In this document: piece by piece, positions 47,277 through 56,933 of the stretch
Numbering within the stretch: position 1 is the stretch's first letter
How the letters are laid out: each line of letters opens with the position of its first letter
DNA from: Brachyspira pilosicoli
GTDB taxonomy: Bacteria; Spirochaetota; Brachyspiria; Brachyspirales; Brachyspiraceae
NCBI RefSeq assembly: GCF_008016535.1
Contig: NZ_SAXY01000050.1
Coordinates: 1 to 64,000, forward strand
Direction of reading: 5' to 3'
DNA: 64,000 nucleotides
Translations under genes and position numbers: made by a program
The notes under the pieces: generated by a model
Seen by the model: only the letters and a program-made list of their open reading frames with translations
Database searches by the model: none
Told to the model about the DNA's origin: nothing

Positions 47277-47735
47277 TTATCTATTATACTCTTCTCTAGC
47301 CATTCTTTCTAAAGTAGATTTTACCTCATTAATAAAAACTTTATCCTCAACTACAATATGATTAAATAGCCAATCTCTCAAAAACATAATAAGTTCTTTT
47401 ATATCTATTGGCTTACCATCTTTATAATTATTTACCTCTTCTAAAACTTTATTAGTAAAATTTCTATGTTTTACCACATGAGCCTTAAATCCGCTATAAT
47501 CTATAGCCTTCATTATAGCCTCCTCTGTAGAAAAGTGATAAACAACATAATCAATCATATCTTTAATAATACCATTCAACTCTTCTGCAACATCTTCTTT
47601 TGATATATATTTATTCATAACTAATAAATTTAATTTATTTAATATATTTACTAATTCCTTATGCTGGTCATCAACCCTTTTATAACCTGTATTAAACTTA
47701 TTTTCCCATTTAATCTCTTGAATAGTATCTTCCAT
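47277..47735 (-). CDS. Bacteriohemerythrin
   Basis: The start is the ATG at 47735, behind AAGGATATTTAT. The 152-residue four-helix protein has all di-iron ligands: His in VDDQHKEL (about 22), His and Glu in YHFSTEE (about 61-65), two His in AHVVKHRNF (about 77 and 81), and His/Asp in FNHIVVEDK (about 123-128). Bacteriohemerythrins bind oxygen reversibly; in an anaerobe it may scavenge or sense oxygen. It lies alone, with no chemotaxis receptor domain attached. Confidence 0.92.
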   Translation of the reverse strand: MEDTIQEIKWENKFNTGYKRVDDQHKELVNILNKLNLLVMNKYISKEDVAEELNGIIKDMIDYVVYHFSTEEAIMKAIDYSGFKAHVVKHRNFTNKVLEEVNNYKDGKPIDIKELIMFLRDWLFNHIVVEDKVFINEVKSTLERMAREEYNR

Positions 47736-48027
47736 ATAAATATCCTTCTTATATGATTCTAATTTAAATATAATCAAAATTTTTATTTTTTCTATATTTA
47801 AATTACAAAATAAATTATATAAAATACTAATAATATTTATTTATTCGGATATTTTTTGTATTAATTATATGTTTTTTATTATATTAACTTCTTTATCAAT
47901 TCTAAATTAGGTTTCATAAAAGAAGTTAAATTAAAAAATATAAAAAAGAAATACATATTGTTTTATTATTTTCATAATAGTTTATAATAAAAATATAAAA
48001 TAAATTATTATCCTTTTGGAGTAGCAA

Positions 48028-49335
48028 ATGAAAGAAAGATTAAGTAATGAACAGTTAGAAGCAATATACGATATGATGGAAAAAATATATAATGTTCAAA
48101 TTAAAAGGATAGAAGGTATAAATGAATGTTTAAAAATAGATAATGAAGGAGTTTATAGCTCTAGTTCATATGATTTATTATATGAAATGTACAAATGTAT
48201 GAGAGATGGTAGAAAATTTACAAGAAATTTTAAGAATATTGTTATGAAATTTTTTATTGAAAAAATAGGAAAAACACATGGAATTGAAGAATCAAAAAAA
48301 GCACTGGTATCTACAAAACAATATATAGAATATGCTTATAAAGCAACCAAAAGTAAATCTAATGGCTTAGTAGAAATATGCAAAGAAATAATTAAAGAAA
48401 ATAATATTAAAGACATATCTTTTGATGATTTATTTGAAGATGAAGAAACAGACGAAAAAGAAATTCAACAAACTAATGATAAATCTGATAACTCATACAC
48501 AAAAAATGATTTTTTAAACGAAGTTTTTATATCCGAAGAAAAATATGATACTATTGTTAATCTATTAAATAGAAAAAAGAATATTATTTTTCAAGGCTCA
48601 CCCGGAGTTGGAAAAACTTTTATGGCTAAAAAACTTGCTTATTCTATTATAGGCGAAGCTGATGACAGTAAAATAAAAATGGTACAGTTTCATGAAAGTT
48701 ATTCTTATGAAGATTTTATTATAGGATATAAACCTACTGATAAAAACTTTGAATTAAAAAATGGGGTATTTTATGATTTTTGTATGAATGCTGCTTCAGA
48801 TATGGATAATGATTATTTCTTTATAATAGATGAGATTAACAGAGGAAACATCTCTAAAATATTTGGAGAGCTTTTGATGCTTATAGAATCAGATAACAGA
48901 GATGCAGAAATTACACTCTCTTACAATGATGAAAGTTTTACAGTACCTAATAATTTATATATTATTGGTATGATGAACACTGCTGACAGAAGTATTGCTG
49001 TTATTGATTATGCATTACGAAGAAGATTTTGTTTTATAGATATTGAGCCTGCTTTTGAAAATGAGAAATTTAAAAACTATTTAAAAAATCAAAATATAGA
49101 TGATAAACTTATAGATAAAATAATTGAAAAATTTACTGATTTGAATAATATTATAAAAAAAGACAGAACTCTCGGCAAAGGTTACACTATAGGACATAGT
49201 TATTTTTGTGATAAATTAGATGATAAAGAATACAAAAATATTATAGAATATGAAATAGCTCCTACATTAAGAGAATATTGGTTTGATAATGAGGAGAAAG
49301 CAAAAAAGGAAATAGAAAAATTATTGGATGTTTAG
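48028..49335 (+). CDS. mcrB: McrB-like restriction GTPase (AAA+)
   Basis: The 435-residue protein has an N-terminal helical region of about 150 residues with no known modified-base reader, then an acidic linker. The AAA+ motor follows: Walker A GSPGVGKT (190-197), Walker B FFIIDEINRGN (about 265-275) and the McrB signature MNTADRSIAVIDYALRRRF (about 315-333). It uses GTP to drive translocation and activates McrC to cut methylated or otherwise modified DNA. TTTTGGAGTAGCAA precedes the start. mcrC follows 204 bases later, with repeat R7 between. Confidence 0.88.
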   Translation: MKERLSNEQLEAIYDMMEKIYNVQIKRIEGINECLKIDNEGVYSSSSYDLLYEMYKCMRDGRKFTRNFKNIVMKFFIEKIGKTHGIEESKKALVSTKQYIEYAYKATKSKSNGLVEICKEIIKENNIKDISFDDLFEDEETDEKEIQQTNDKSDNSYTKNDFLNEVFISEEKYDTIVNLLNRKKNIIFQGSPGVGKTFMAKKLAYSIIGEADDSKIKMVQFHESYSYEDFIIGYKPTDKNFELKNGVFYDFCMNAASDMDNDYFFIIDEINRGNISKIFGELLMLIESDNRDAEITLSYNDESFTVPNNLYIIGMMNTADRSIAVIDYALRRRFCFIDIEPAFENEKFKNYLKNQNIDDKLIDKIIEKFTDLNNIIKKDRTLGKGYTIGHSYFCDKLDDKEYKNIIEYEIAPTLREYWFDNEEKAKKEIEKLLDV

Positions 49336-49349
49336 CAATTTATTATTTG

Positions 49350-49515
49350 TAGTGGCTTTGCCCCCCCAGTTCTTTTATTGGTATAAAAGAACCAAAAGAA
49401 CTACATTTTTATTATATATAGAATATTTAAGCAATTTAATAATATTTTATATTAATAATGTGCACTTTTTGCAACTTTGACGAAGTCCGCACCGCGAAGG
49501 CGGGAAAAAGTTGAA
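49350..49515 (+). repeat. Composite hairpin repeat, site R7
   Basis: This lies between mcrB and mcrC. Module A starts GTGGCTTTGCCCCCCCAG and has the G-C version of the hairpin (GTTCTTTTAT/ATAAAAGAAC). Module B has a CAACTTT/AAAGTTG-type stem with an enlarged loop (GACGAAGTCCGCACCGCGAA). It pushes mcrC about 200 bases away from mcrB, unusual for two subunits of one complex. Confidence 0.75.
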
Positions 49516-49539
49516 TGAAATAAAACTAATTTAATATAA

Positions 49540-50622
49540 ATGAACAACAATATAAAAATACCTATTAAAAATATATACTACATGCTTTCTTATGCTTGGA
49601 ATATTTGGAATATTATTGATGAAGATAATAAATATAATAATAAAAAAGAAATTTTTGGAGATGAAGAATTTGACAATATTTATAATGTTATGGCTTATAT
49701 TCTAAATATGTTTTTAGATAAATTAATTAAAAGAGGTTTTTATAGAGGATATATAACTTTAGAAGAAGATTTATCAATATTAAAAGGAAAAATTAACTTT
49801 TCTAAATCTATAAAAAGAAATACTATTAATTATAAAAAATTAGTATGCAGTTATAATATTCTATCTAATGATATACTTTTTAACCAAATAATAAAATCTA
49901 CTTTAAACAAACTTATCAATTACAAAAATATAGACAATGATATTCTTGAAAAATTAATTAAACTAAATCATTACTTTGTAAAAATAAAAAATATAAATGT
50001 TAATAACAGCACTTTCAAATCATTAAAATATAATAGGAATAATATACATTACAAAATTATAATTAATATTTGTAAATTTATAAATAAACATTTAATAGTT
50101 AATAAAAATAGTAATGAATATTCTTTTATTGATTTCAATGAAGAGAAAAGAATGCATATACTTTATGAGAAATTTGTTTTAAACTTTTATAAAATACATT
50201 TTAAAAATAATAAAAATATAAAAGTAAAAAATAAATCTATTAAATGGAAAATAAACAATAATGAATATATACCTATAATGAAAACTGATATTATGATTTA
50301 TAATAGAGAAAAATGTCTTATAATAGATACCAAATTTTATAAAGATATTTTAATAAAAAACAATAATAAAGTTTCAATAAGAAGCTCCCATCTATACCAA
50401 ATGTTTTCTTATATGAGTAATGTCAATGAAAAATTTAAAACTATAAAAGGGGTTTTGCTTTATCCATTATGCTCTGACAATATTAATAAAGAATATAAAA
50501 TACAAGAGAGATATTTTGCAGTTAATACATTAGACTTAAACTCTGATTTTAATGAAATAAAAAATAAATTAATAAATATTGTTGATGCTTTTAATTTAAA
50601 AAAATATAATAAAGATATATAA
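49540..50622 (+). CDS. mcrC: McrC-like restriction endonuclease subunit
   Basis: The 360-residue protein opens with IPIKNIYYMLSYAWN (about 6-20), the N-terminal signature of the LlaJI/McrC family, which docks on the McrB ring. The C-terminal PD-(D/E)xK nuclease is seen as Asp 250 in MKTDIMI followed by IDTK (about 262-265), with a helix QMFSYM carrying the conserved Gln/Tyr. It cuts DNA once McrB translocates. The protein is exceptionally rich in Asn, Lys and Ile. With mcrB it forms a type IV, modification-dependent restriction system. Confidence 0.85.
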   Translation: MNNNIKIPIKNIYYMLSYAWNIWNIIDEDNKYNNKKEIFGDEEFDNIYNVMAYILNMFLDKLIKRGFYRGYITLEEDLSILKGKINFSKSIKRNTINYKKLVCSYNILSNDILFNQIIKSTLNKLINYKNIDNDILEKLIKLNHYFVKIKNINVNNSTFKSLKYNRNNIHYKIIINICKFINKHLIVNKNSNEYSFIDFNEEKRMHILYEKFVLNFYKIHFKNNKNIKVKNKSIKWKINNNEYIPIMKTDIMIYNREKCLIIDTKFYKDILIKNNNKVSIRSSHLYQMFSYMSNVNEKFKTIKGVLLYPLCSDNINKEYKIQERYFAVNTLDLNSDFNEIKNKLINIVDAFNLKKYNKDI

Positions 50623-50667
50623 ATAAATTTTATTCTACGCGTAAGAATTATAAAATTAATAAACTAG

Positions 50668-50707
50668 AAAAAAAAGCTGGCAACAATAAATATAATTGCT
50701 ACCAGCT
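50668..50707 (-). terminator. Terminator of the enolase gene
   Basis: On the reverse strand AGCTGGTAGCAAT pairs with ATTGTTGCCAGCT along the full 13 bases (two of the pairs are G-U), followed by seven T residues. It lies about 30 bases after the eno stop codon. Confidence 0.85.
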
Positions 50708-50734
50708 CATTAATTATCGCTTTTTAAAGCTAAA

Positions 50735-52042
<1,308 letters not shown>

Positions 52043-52110
52043 TTATAAATTATAATTGTATATATCATATAACATAATGTATAAATTTCAAGTTAAAAAA
52101 TAATAATGAA

Positions 52111-53145
52111 TGTTTAGGAGTATGAGATATTGGACATTTTTTAGTATAAAAAAAGCAGTATCCTTGTTATAATATTTTGATATAGAAAATAAATAAAGGA
52201 TACTACTATGAAAAAAGATTATAGCACAGAATTTAAATTATTTATAGTGGATGAAGCATTAGAAACTAAAAATATTAAAAGATTTTTAAAGATAGAAGAA
52301 ATACCCAAATCTGCTTTTTATGCTTGGCTTAAAAAATATAAAGACACTGGAACTGTCGCCAATTTTAGCACTAGACCAAAAACTTCCCCAAATATCTTTA
52401 ATAACCAAAAAGCTATTAATTTAATTATTAAACTCTATACTAAAGAATATCGAGGTAAGCATTATATTAAAGCATATTTAAATCGTGAAGGCATTAAGAT
52501 AGGTGTTACAGCTATAGAGAATGTACTAAAAAGAAATAATCTTTGGAGATATAAAACAAAAAAGAAAAAGAAGCGATATGATAAGCGTAAATTTGTCTCT
52601 AAAATACAAAAAGAAGGCAAAATAGTTCAAATAGACACTAAATATATCAAATTAGGCAGAAAAAGAGTTTATCAGTTCACTGCTGTAGATTTAGCTACTC
52701 GTTATAGTTGGAGAGAAATCTATGAAGATAAAACACCTTCTAGTGCTTTATCTTTCTTAAAATATGTCTTAAAAACTTCACCTTTTAAGATACAAGCTAT
52801 ACAAACGGACAATGGTATAGAATATACTTATCGCTGTATTAATACTCCTAAAATAAATATTTTTGATGAATACTGCTTAAAAAATAAATTAGAGAGGAGA
52901 TATATTCCTATAGCAACACCAAGATACAATGGCGTAGTAGAAAGAGTACACGGCATAGACGAAAGAGAATTTTATTCACGATTAAATAAAAATATCACAG
53001 TAGAATTATTGAGAGAAAAATTAAAAGAATATACACATTTTTATAACAATCAAAGATTGATTTCTTCGTTAGGTTATATTACAATCAAAGAAAGAATCAA
53101 AAATATTATAGCAAGTAAAAGTACAATATCTATGGCTCCATGACA
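52111..53145 (+). mobile_element. IS481-like element, copy E (intact)
   Basis: The 1035-base element has left end TGTTTAGGAG at 52111 and right end CTCCATGACA at 53145. The 15-base direct repeats AAAAATAATAATGAA at 52096-52110 and 53146-53160 are perfect, so this is a recent, un-rearranged insertion. Long duplications and TGT ends agree with the IS481 family. It separates eno from the glycan operon. Confidence 0.92.
52208..53143 (+). CDS. IS481-like transposase (copy E)
   Basis: The 311-residue protein is the reference copy for the abundant type in this window. N-terminal helix-turn-helix region (about 1-55), first catalytic Asp in QIDTKY (about 141), second in QTDNGIEY, Glu in NGVVERVHG. 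It stops inside the right terminal repeat (ATGGCTCCATGA), as in a normal element. All catalytic residues are intact and target duplications are perfect, so it is probably active. Confidence 0.92.
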   Translation: MKKDYSTEFKLFIVDEALETKNIKRFLKIEEIPKSAFYAWLKKYKDTGTVANFSTRPKTSPNIFNNQKAINLIIKLYTKEYRGKHYIKAYLNREGIKIGVTAIENVLKRNNLWRYKTKKKKKRYDKRKFVSKIQKEGKIVQIDTKYIKLGRKRVYQFTAVDLATRYSWREIYEDKTPSSALSFLKYVLKTSPFKIQAIQTDNGIEYTYRCINTPKINIFDEYCLKNKLERRYIPIATPRYNGVVERVHGIDEREFYSRLNKNITVELLREKLKEYTHFYNNQRLISSLGYITIKERIKNIIASKSTISMAP

Positions 53146-53243
53146 AAAAATAATAATGAATGTTATAATATCATTATTAAAGAAAATTATACTTAAATCT
53201 CCTATTCTTTGATATCACTTTCATAACAACTTCATTATTAAAT

Positions 53244-54029
53244 CTATTTTTTCTTAATATTATAAAAACCAATATTTAATTTGAATAAAGTCTTTATAAT
53301 ATTGAAATTTCCAAAAAAAGTTATTTTCGTTGGTACCTTCGCATTTTTAGGATATATTCTTGATACAGGTATTTCACATACTTTATAATTTAATTTTGGT
53401 GCCATAACAGACATATAAAATAATAATTCATATCCAGAAAATATATTTCTAAATATATTTATATTTTCACCCAATAATAATTTTTTTGAAATACCTCTAT
53501 ATGCCGAAGTAGTATCAGTATATTTAAAACCTGACATAAAACTAATCCAAGGAGCATGTATTAATTTAACTGCAAAATACCTTGATAGAGGAGTATTCTT
53601 ATGAATACCTCCTCTTATAAATCTTGATCCTTGTATAAAATCATATCCTTCTTCCAATTTTTTAATAAAATCTTTTATATATTCTACTCCATCTTTATTA
53701 TTTCCATCAATTGTAATTACACCTTCATATCCTTGATTTAGAATATAATCAAATCCCATTCTAAATTGTGCTCCTTGTTTTCCTTCCCCTGTTTTTACAA
53801 GCAAAGTTCTTACATTTACACTTTTTAAAAAATCTATATTAGTAGAATCATCATTACTTCCGCCATCAAAAATGATAATATCAGCTATGTTTGCTATGTT
53901 ATTATCTAACATAGATTTTAGTTCTTTTTTTATTTTTTCTCCTTCATTTAGTAAAGGAATGCCTACACAGTATTTATGTCTTTTATTGAAAAATTCTTCT
54001 ATTTTGTAATCAGGTACTTCTCTGAACAT
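53244..54029 (-). CDS. GT2-family glycosyltransferase 1 of operon
   Basis: The start is the ATG at 54029 (MFREVPDYK); an upstream TTG overlaps the neighbouring gene. About 261 residues. It is a GT-A fold, DPM1-like: YCVGIPLLNEGEKI (about 20), IIIFDGGSNDDST (nucleotide-sugar site), ITIDGNNKD and IQGSRF. Two paralogous domains are at 56934 and in the fusion at 59845. It is the last gene of the reverse-strand glycan operon, followed by copy E. It probably adds a sugar to a lipid carrier or lipooligosaccharide. Confidence 0.82.
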   Translation of the reverse strand: MFREVPDYKIEEFFNKRHKYCVGIPLLNEGEKIKKELKSMLDNNIANIADIIIFDGGSNDDSTNIDFLKSVNVRTLLVKTGEGKQGAQFRMGFDYILNQGYEGVITIDGNNKDGVEYIKDFIKKLEEGYDFIQGSRFIRGGIHKNTPLSRYFAVKLIHAPWISFMSGFKYTDTTSAYRGISKKLLLGENINIFRNIFSGYELLFYMSVMAPKLNYKVCEIPVSRIYPKNAKVPTKITFFGNFNIIKTLFKLNIGFYNIKKK

Positions 54030-54045
54030 ATTACAATATTTCCTT

Positions 54046-54867
54046 TTACAATGATTTGATAAAATCAATTATACCATTTATAATATTAATATTTTCTATT
54101 TCATCATTATTGCTTACTACTGTTTCTATTGAATAATGAGCAACTTTAGAAGTTTTTAATTTGTATAAATATTCTATTATATTATTTTTATAATTTATAT
54201 AATCATTTTTTAAATAAGGTATACTTATATGGCAATGAAAATTATAATCTAATAAATTTAATAAATTTACAGATTGTGATATATTCTCATTTTCTAAAAT
54301 TATAGTACTTAAATCTAAATTTATTTTTATATTTTTTAAATTTATTTTATTTACAAATTCGAATGTATCTTTAGTATTGGTCAAAAAATTAGTTCCATAT
54401 TCTTTTGAATTAGGTTCTATTCCAATTACAACATTGTATTTAACAGCTTCATCATTTAATTTTGTAAAAAATTTAAAAGCTATATCATAAGCTTCATTAT
54501 ATATCATATTTTCTGGTACAATTCTTAATTTTGGAGAACCAAATACTATATGTTTTATACCTAATATAGATGCTACTTCTATAGCTTTCAATGTATAATC
54601 ATATAAATTTTTTCTTTCCATTTCAGAATTAAATAATGAACAATTATTTAATCCAAAATGTAAACTTTGCATAGATACAGCTTGTAATCCAAAATCCTCC
54701 CACTCTCTTTTTAATTTTATATAATTATTATAATTATCATATAGTCCCAAATTTGATATTTTAAATGGCAAGATTTCTATAAATTTTATTTCTTTTTTTG
54801 ACAAGAATTTGTAAATATTTAATCTATTTTTAATATCCCATGCTAAAGAAGATATACACAATTTCAT
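54046..54867 (-). CDS. Sugar isomerase/epimerase (TIM barrel)
   Basis: The 273-residue protein is of the xylose-isomerase-like/AP-endonuclease-2 superfamily. Metal-ligand residues are plausible in VIGIEPNSKEYG (Glu about 152), INLDLSTI (Asp about 181), CHISIP (His about 212) and YSIETVV (Glu about 246), in the order of that family. It probably isomerises or epimerises a sugar used by the operon. It abuts the epimerase gene with a one-base overlap, so the two are translated together. Confidence 0.78.
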   Translation of the reverse strand: MKLCISSLAWDIKNRLNIYKFLSKKEIKFIEILPFKISNLGLYDNYNNYIKLKREWEDFGLQAVSMQSLHFGLNNCSLFNSEMERKNLYDYTLKAIEVASILGIKHIVFGSPKLRIVPENMIYNEAYDIAFKFFTKLNDEAVKYNVVIGIEPNSKEYGTNFLTNTKDTFEFVNKINLKNIKINLDLSTIILENENISQSVNLLNLLDYNFHCHISIPYLKNDYINYKNNIIEYLYKLKTSKVAHYSIETVVSNNDEIENINIINGIIDFIKSL

Positions 54868-55805
54868 TATAAAACTCCATTTAATTTAAAAAATGATATT
54901 AAATCATCATATATATTTTTTTCGCTGTATAAATATTCATTATTATTTCCCCATTTATCAGCATATACACTTTTCATATTATAATTGTATAACTTTGCAT
55001 TGTTTGAAATAAATTCTCTATTAAAAATTTTTTTCATAATATCTTTTGATGAAATTGGAGCAGAACATATATTAAGAACAGGAATATCATATTCTATAGA
55101 TTTTAATATATCACTATACAAATTTTCTAAATTATAAAATTGAAAAGTACTCTCAGAATTAGTAAATTGTAAAGAAGTTTCATTAATATTAAATAATTCT
55201 TCTCTTATTTTATCTATGGCACAGTCTACAATTGCATTATTCTTATCAAATACATATCTATTTTTTTCTGAATCGAATTTATAATATTTTTTTGAAAAAA
55301 CAATTTTATCTTTTATTGTTTCAAATTTACTTTCTGTAAAAAATGCTGGTTCAGGATTGATTATATCATATATGAAATTCTTTTTTAAATTTTTACCAAA
55401 TAAAGCAGGTAATCTTATTATGTAAGAATTATTAAAAATATTGGCAAATTCATTTTCTGCTATTTTTCTATTTTTTCCATAATCAGAATCACTAATAAAA
55501 TTATCATTGATTTCATCATATACAACAGGTTGCGGATATACTGCTATAGTAGATATTAAAACAGCTTTTTTGACTTTTACGGTACTTAATATATTTAGTA
55601 ATTCTTTAATATTTGATAAATCCTTTTCAGGATTAGTATTAGCAAGCTGCATATCAGCTGGTATCGACGAACAAATTAATAAATCAAATTCATTATTTTT
55701 AATATCATTTATATTTTTTGAATTATATTTAAAATGAAAATCAGATTTCAATAATATATTGCTTCCTACAAAACCTGTATAACCTATTAAACAATTATTA
55801 TTCAT
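54867..55805 (-). CDS. NAD-dependent epimerase/dehydratase-like
   Basis: The 312-residue SDR protein has the nucleotide-binding GYTGFVGSNIL (about 8-18), and YGKNRKIAE (Y-x3-K, about 135-143). STIAVYPQP (about 109-117) is the Ser/Thr-containing active-site strand. It resembles dTDP-4-dehydrorhamnose reductases or UDP-sugar epimerases. Its start codon ATG overlaps the current stop codon of the upstream oxidoreductase gene (ATGA), but only in the present repeat phase. CAGGAG precedes the start. Between the two lies the hairpin at 55832-55864. Confidence 0.78.
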   Translation of the reverse strand: MNNNCLIGYTGFVGSNILLKSDFHFKYNSKNINDIKNNEFDLLICSSIPADMQLANTNPEKDLSNIKELLNILSTVKVKKAVLISTIAVYPQPVVYDEINDNFISDSDYGKNRKIAENEFANIFNNSYIIRLPALFGKNLKKNFIYDIINPEPAFFTESKFETIKDKIVFSKKYYKFDSEKNRYVFDKNNAIVDCAIDKIREELFNINETSLQFTNSESTFQFYNLENLYSDILKSIEYDIPVLNICSAPISSKDIMKKIFNREFISNNAKLYNYNMKSVYADKWGNNNEYLYSEKNIYDDLISFFKLNGVL

Positions 55806-56920
55806 AATTTACTCCTGAATTTTTTTAAAATAAAAAAAGCCAATACATAAAAATGTATTGACTTTTTTAAATAATAATATATAATAAAAAATATTATTTC
55901 TGTTCTGTTCTGTTCTGTTCTGTTCTGTTCTGTTCTGTTCTGTTCTGTTCTGTTCTGTTCTGTTCTGTTCTGTTCTGTTATAATATTAACTAGTTTCATT
56001 TCTTCTAATATTTCATTATGCGGCATATCTTTGCATTCTATCATCCCATTATTTATAGATTTTACAACGGATTTTAATTGATATTCATATCCTCTAATAC
56101 CATCATTTTTAGAATAACTATCTAATAATTTCCTTTCTTGTGAATAAACATATATATTTTGAGGATTATTAACATTTTCAATAATAATATAGCCTTTAGT
56201 ACATGCTATAACCGCTTTACTGTCTGTCATTGAATTAATAGAATATAGTAAATTGGCGATAGTTCCATTATAATATTTTAATATTACAGAACTTTGCAAA
56301 TCTATACCGTTATCATCTATAATAGATACAACATTAACATCTTTAAAATTATTTCCTAGAACTGATAAAGCTAAATTAATAGGATATATTCCAATTTCAT
56401 ATAAAGCACCTCCAGATAATTCTTTATTGAATAATCTATCCTTATTCGTAAGGATATATCCTAAATTTGCTTCTAACATTTTAGGTACACCAATAATGCC
56501 GCTATTTAGAAATTCTTCTATTTTATATCTTGATGGCATATATCTAGTCCATATAGCATCAGCTAATAAAAGTTTTTTATTTTTAGAAATATCAATTAAT
56601 TCTTTCGCCTCTTGATAATTTGAAGTAAAAGTTTTTTCACATAATACATGTTTACCATATTCTAATGACATCTTTACATGTTTATAATGATAGGATACAG
56701 GTGTCGCTATATAAACTAGTTCTACATTATCATCTTCTAACATTTCTTTATATGAACCATAATTCTTTTTAAAATTATGATCTTTTGCAAACTTTTCTGC
56801 TTTATTTATATCCCTAGAAGCAACAGCATACTTTTCTAAACCTTCTATATTATCAATTGCTTTAGACATGGAATTAGATACATGCCCAGCACCTATAAAA
56901 CCTATTCTTATATTATTCAT
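55802..56920 (-). CDS. Gfo/Idh/MocA oxidoreductase with variable C-terminus
   Basis: I chose the ATG at 56920 (GAGG six bases upstream). About 372 residues. The Rossmann motif IGFIGAGHVSNSM (about 5-17), VATPVSYHYKHV and LCEKTFT (the family's EKP-like Lys site, about 90-100) identify the family. The folded protein ends near NIITEQ at about residue 320. Then 16 copies of CAGAA (55977-55898) encode TEQNR repeats and a hydrophobic 33-residue tail that runs through a terminator-like hairpin to the next start codon. Copy number changes alter the tail frame; see findings. Confidence 0.85.
   Translation of the reverse strand: MNNIRIGFIGAGHVSNSMSKAIDNIEGLEKYAVASRDINKAEKFAKDHNFKKNYGSYKEMLEDDNVELVYIATPVSYHYKHVKMSLEYGKHVLCEKTFTSNYQEAKELIDISKNKKLLLADAIWTRYMPSRYKIEEFLNSGIIGVPKMLEANLGYILTNKDRLFNKELSGGALYEIGIYPINLALSVLGNNFKDVNVVSIIDDNGIDLQSSVILKYYNGTIANLLYSINSMTDSKAVIACTKGYIIIENVNNPQNIYVYSQERKLLDSYSKNDGIRGYEYQLKSVVKSINNGMIECKDMPHNEILEEMKLVNIITEQNRTEQNRTEQNRTEQNRTEQNRTEIIFFIIYYYLKKSIHFYVLAFFILKKFRSKL
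55832..55864 (-). terminator. Terminator-like hairpin after pentanucleotide repeat 1
   Basis: On the reverse strand AAGTCAATACAT and ATGTATTGGCTT form a 12-pair stem (one pair G-U) with loop TTTT, followed by a run of seven T. It lies 33 bases after the repeat and 27 bases before the start of the epimerase gene, inside the current reading frame of the oxidoreductase tail. Confidence 0.75.
55898..55977 (-). repeat. Pentanucleotide tandem repeat 1, 16 x CAGAA
   Basis: Sixteen perfect units of TTCTG on the plus strand (CAGAA on the coding strand), at the 3' end of the oxidoreductase gene. Five is not a multiple of three, so each gain or loss of a unit shifts the downstream frame. All three frames of the repeat read the same cycle of T-E-Q-N-R without a stop. 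Confidence 0.97.
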
Positions 56921-56933
56921 TTTAATCCTCAAA

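Noticed and set aside
55898-55977. Possible CRISPR or short array
   Set aside because: The units are contiguous five-base repeats with no spacers.
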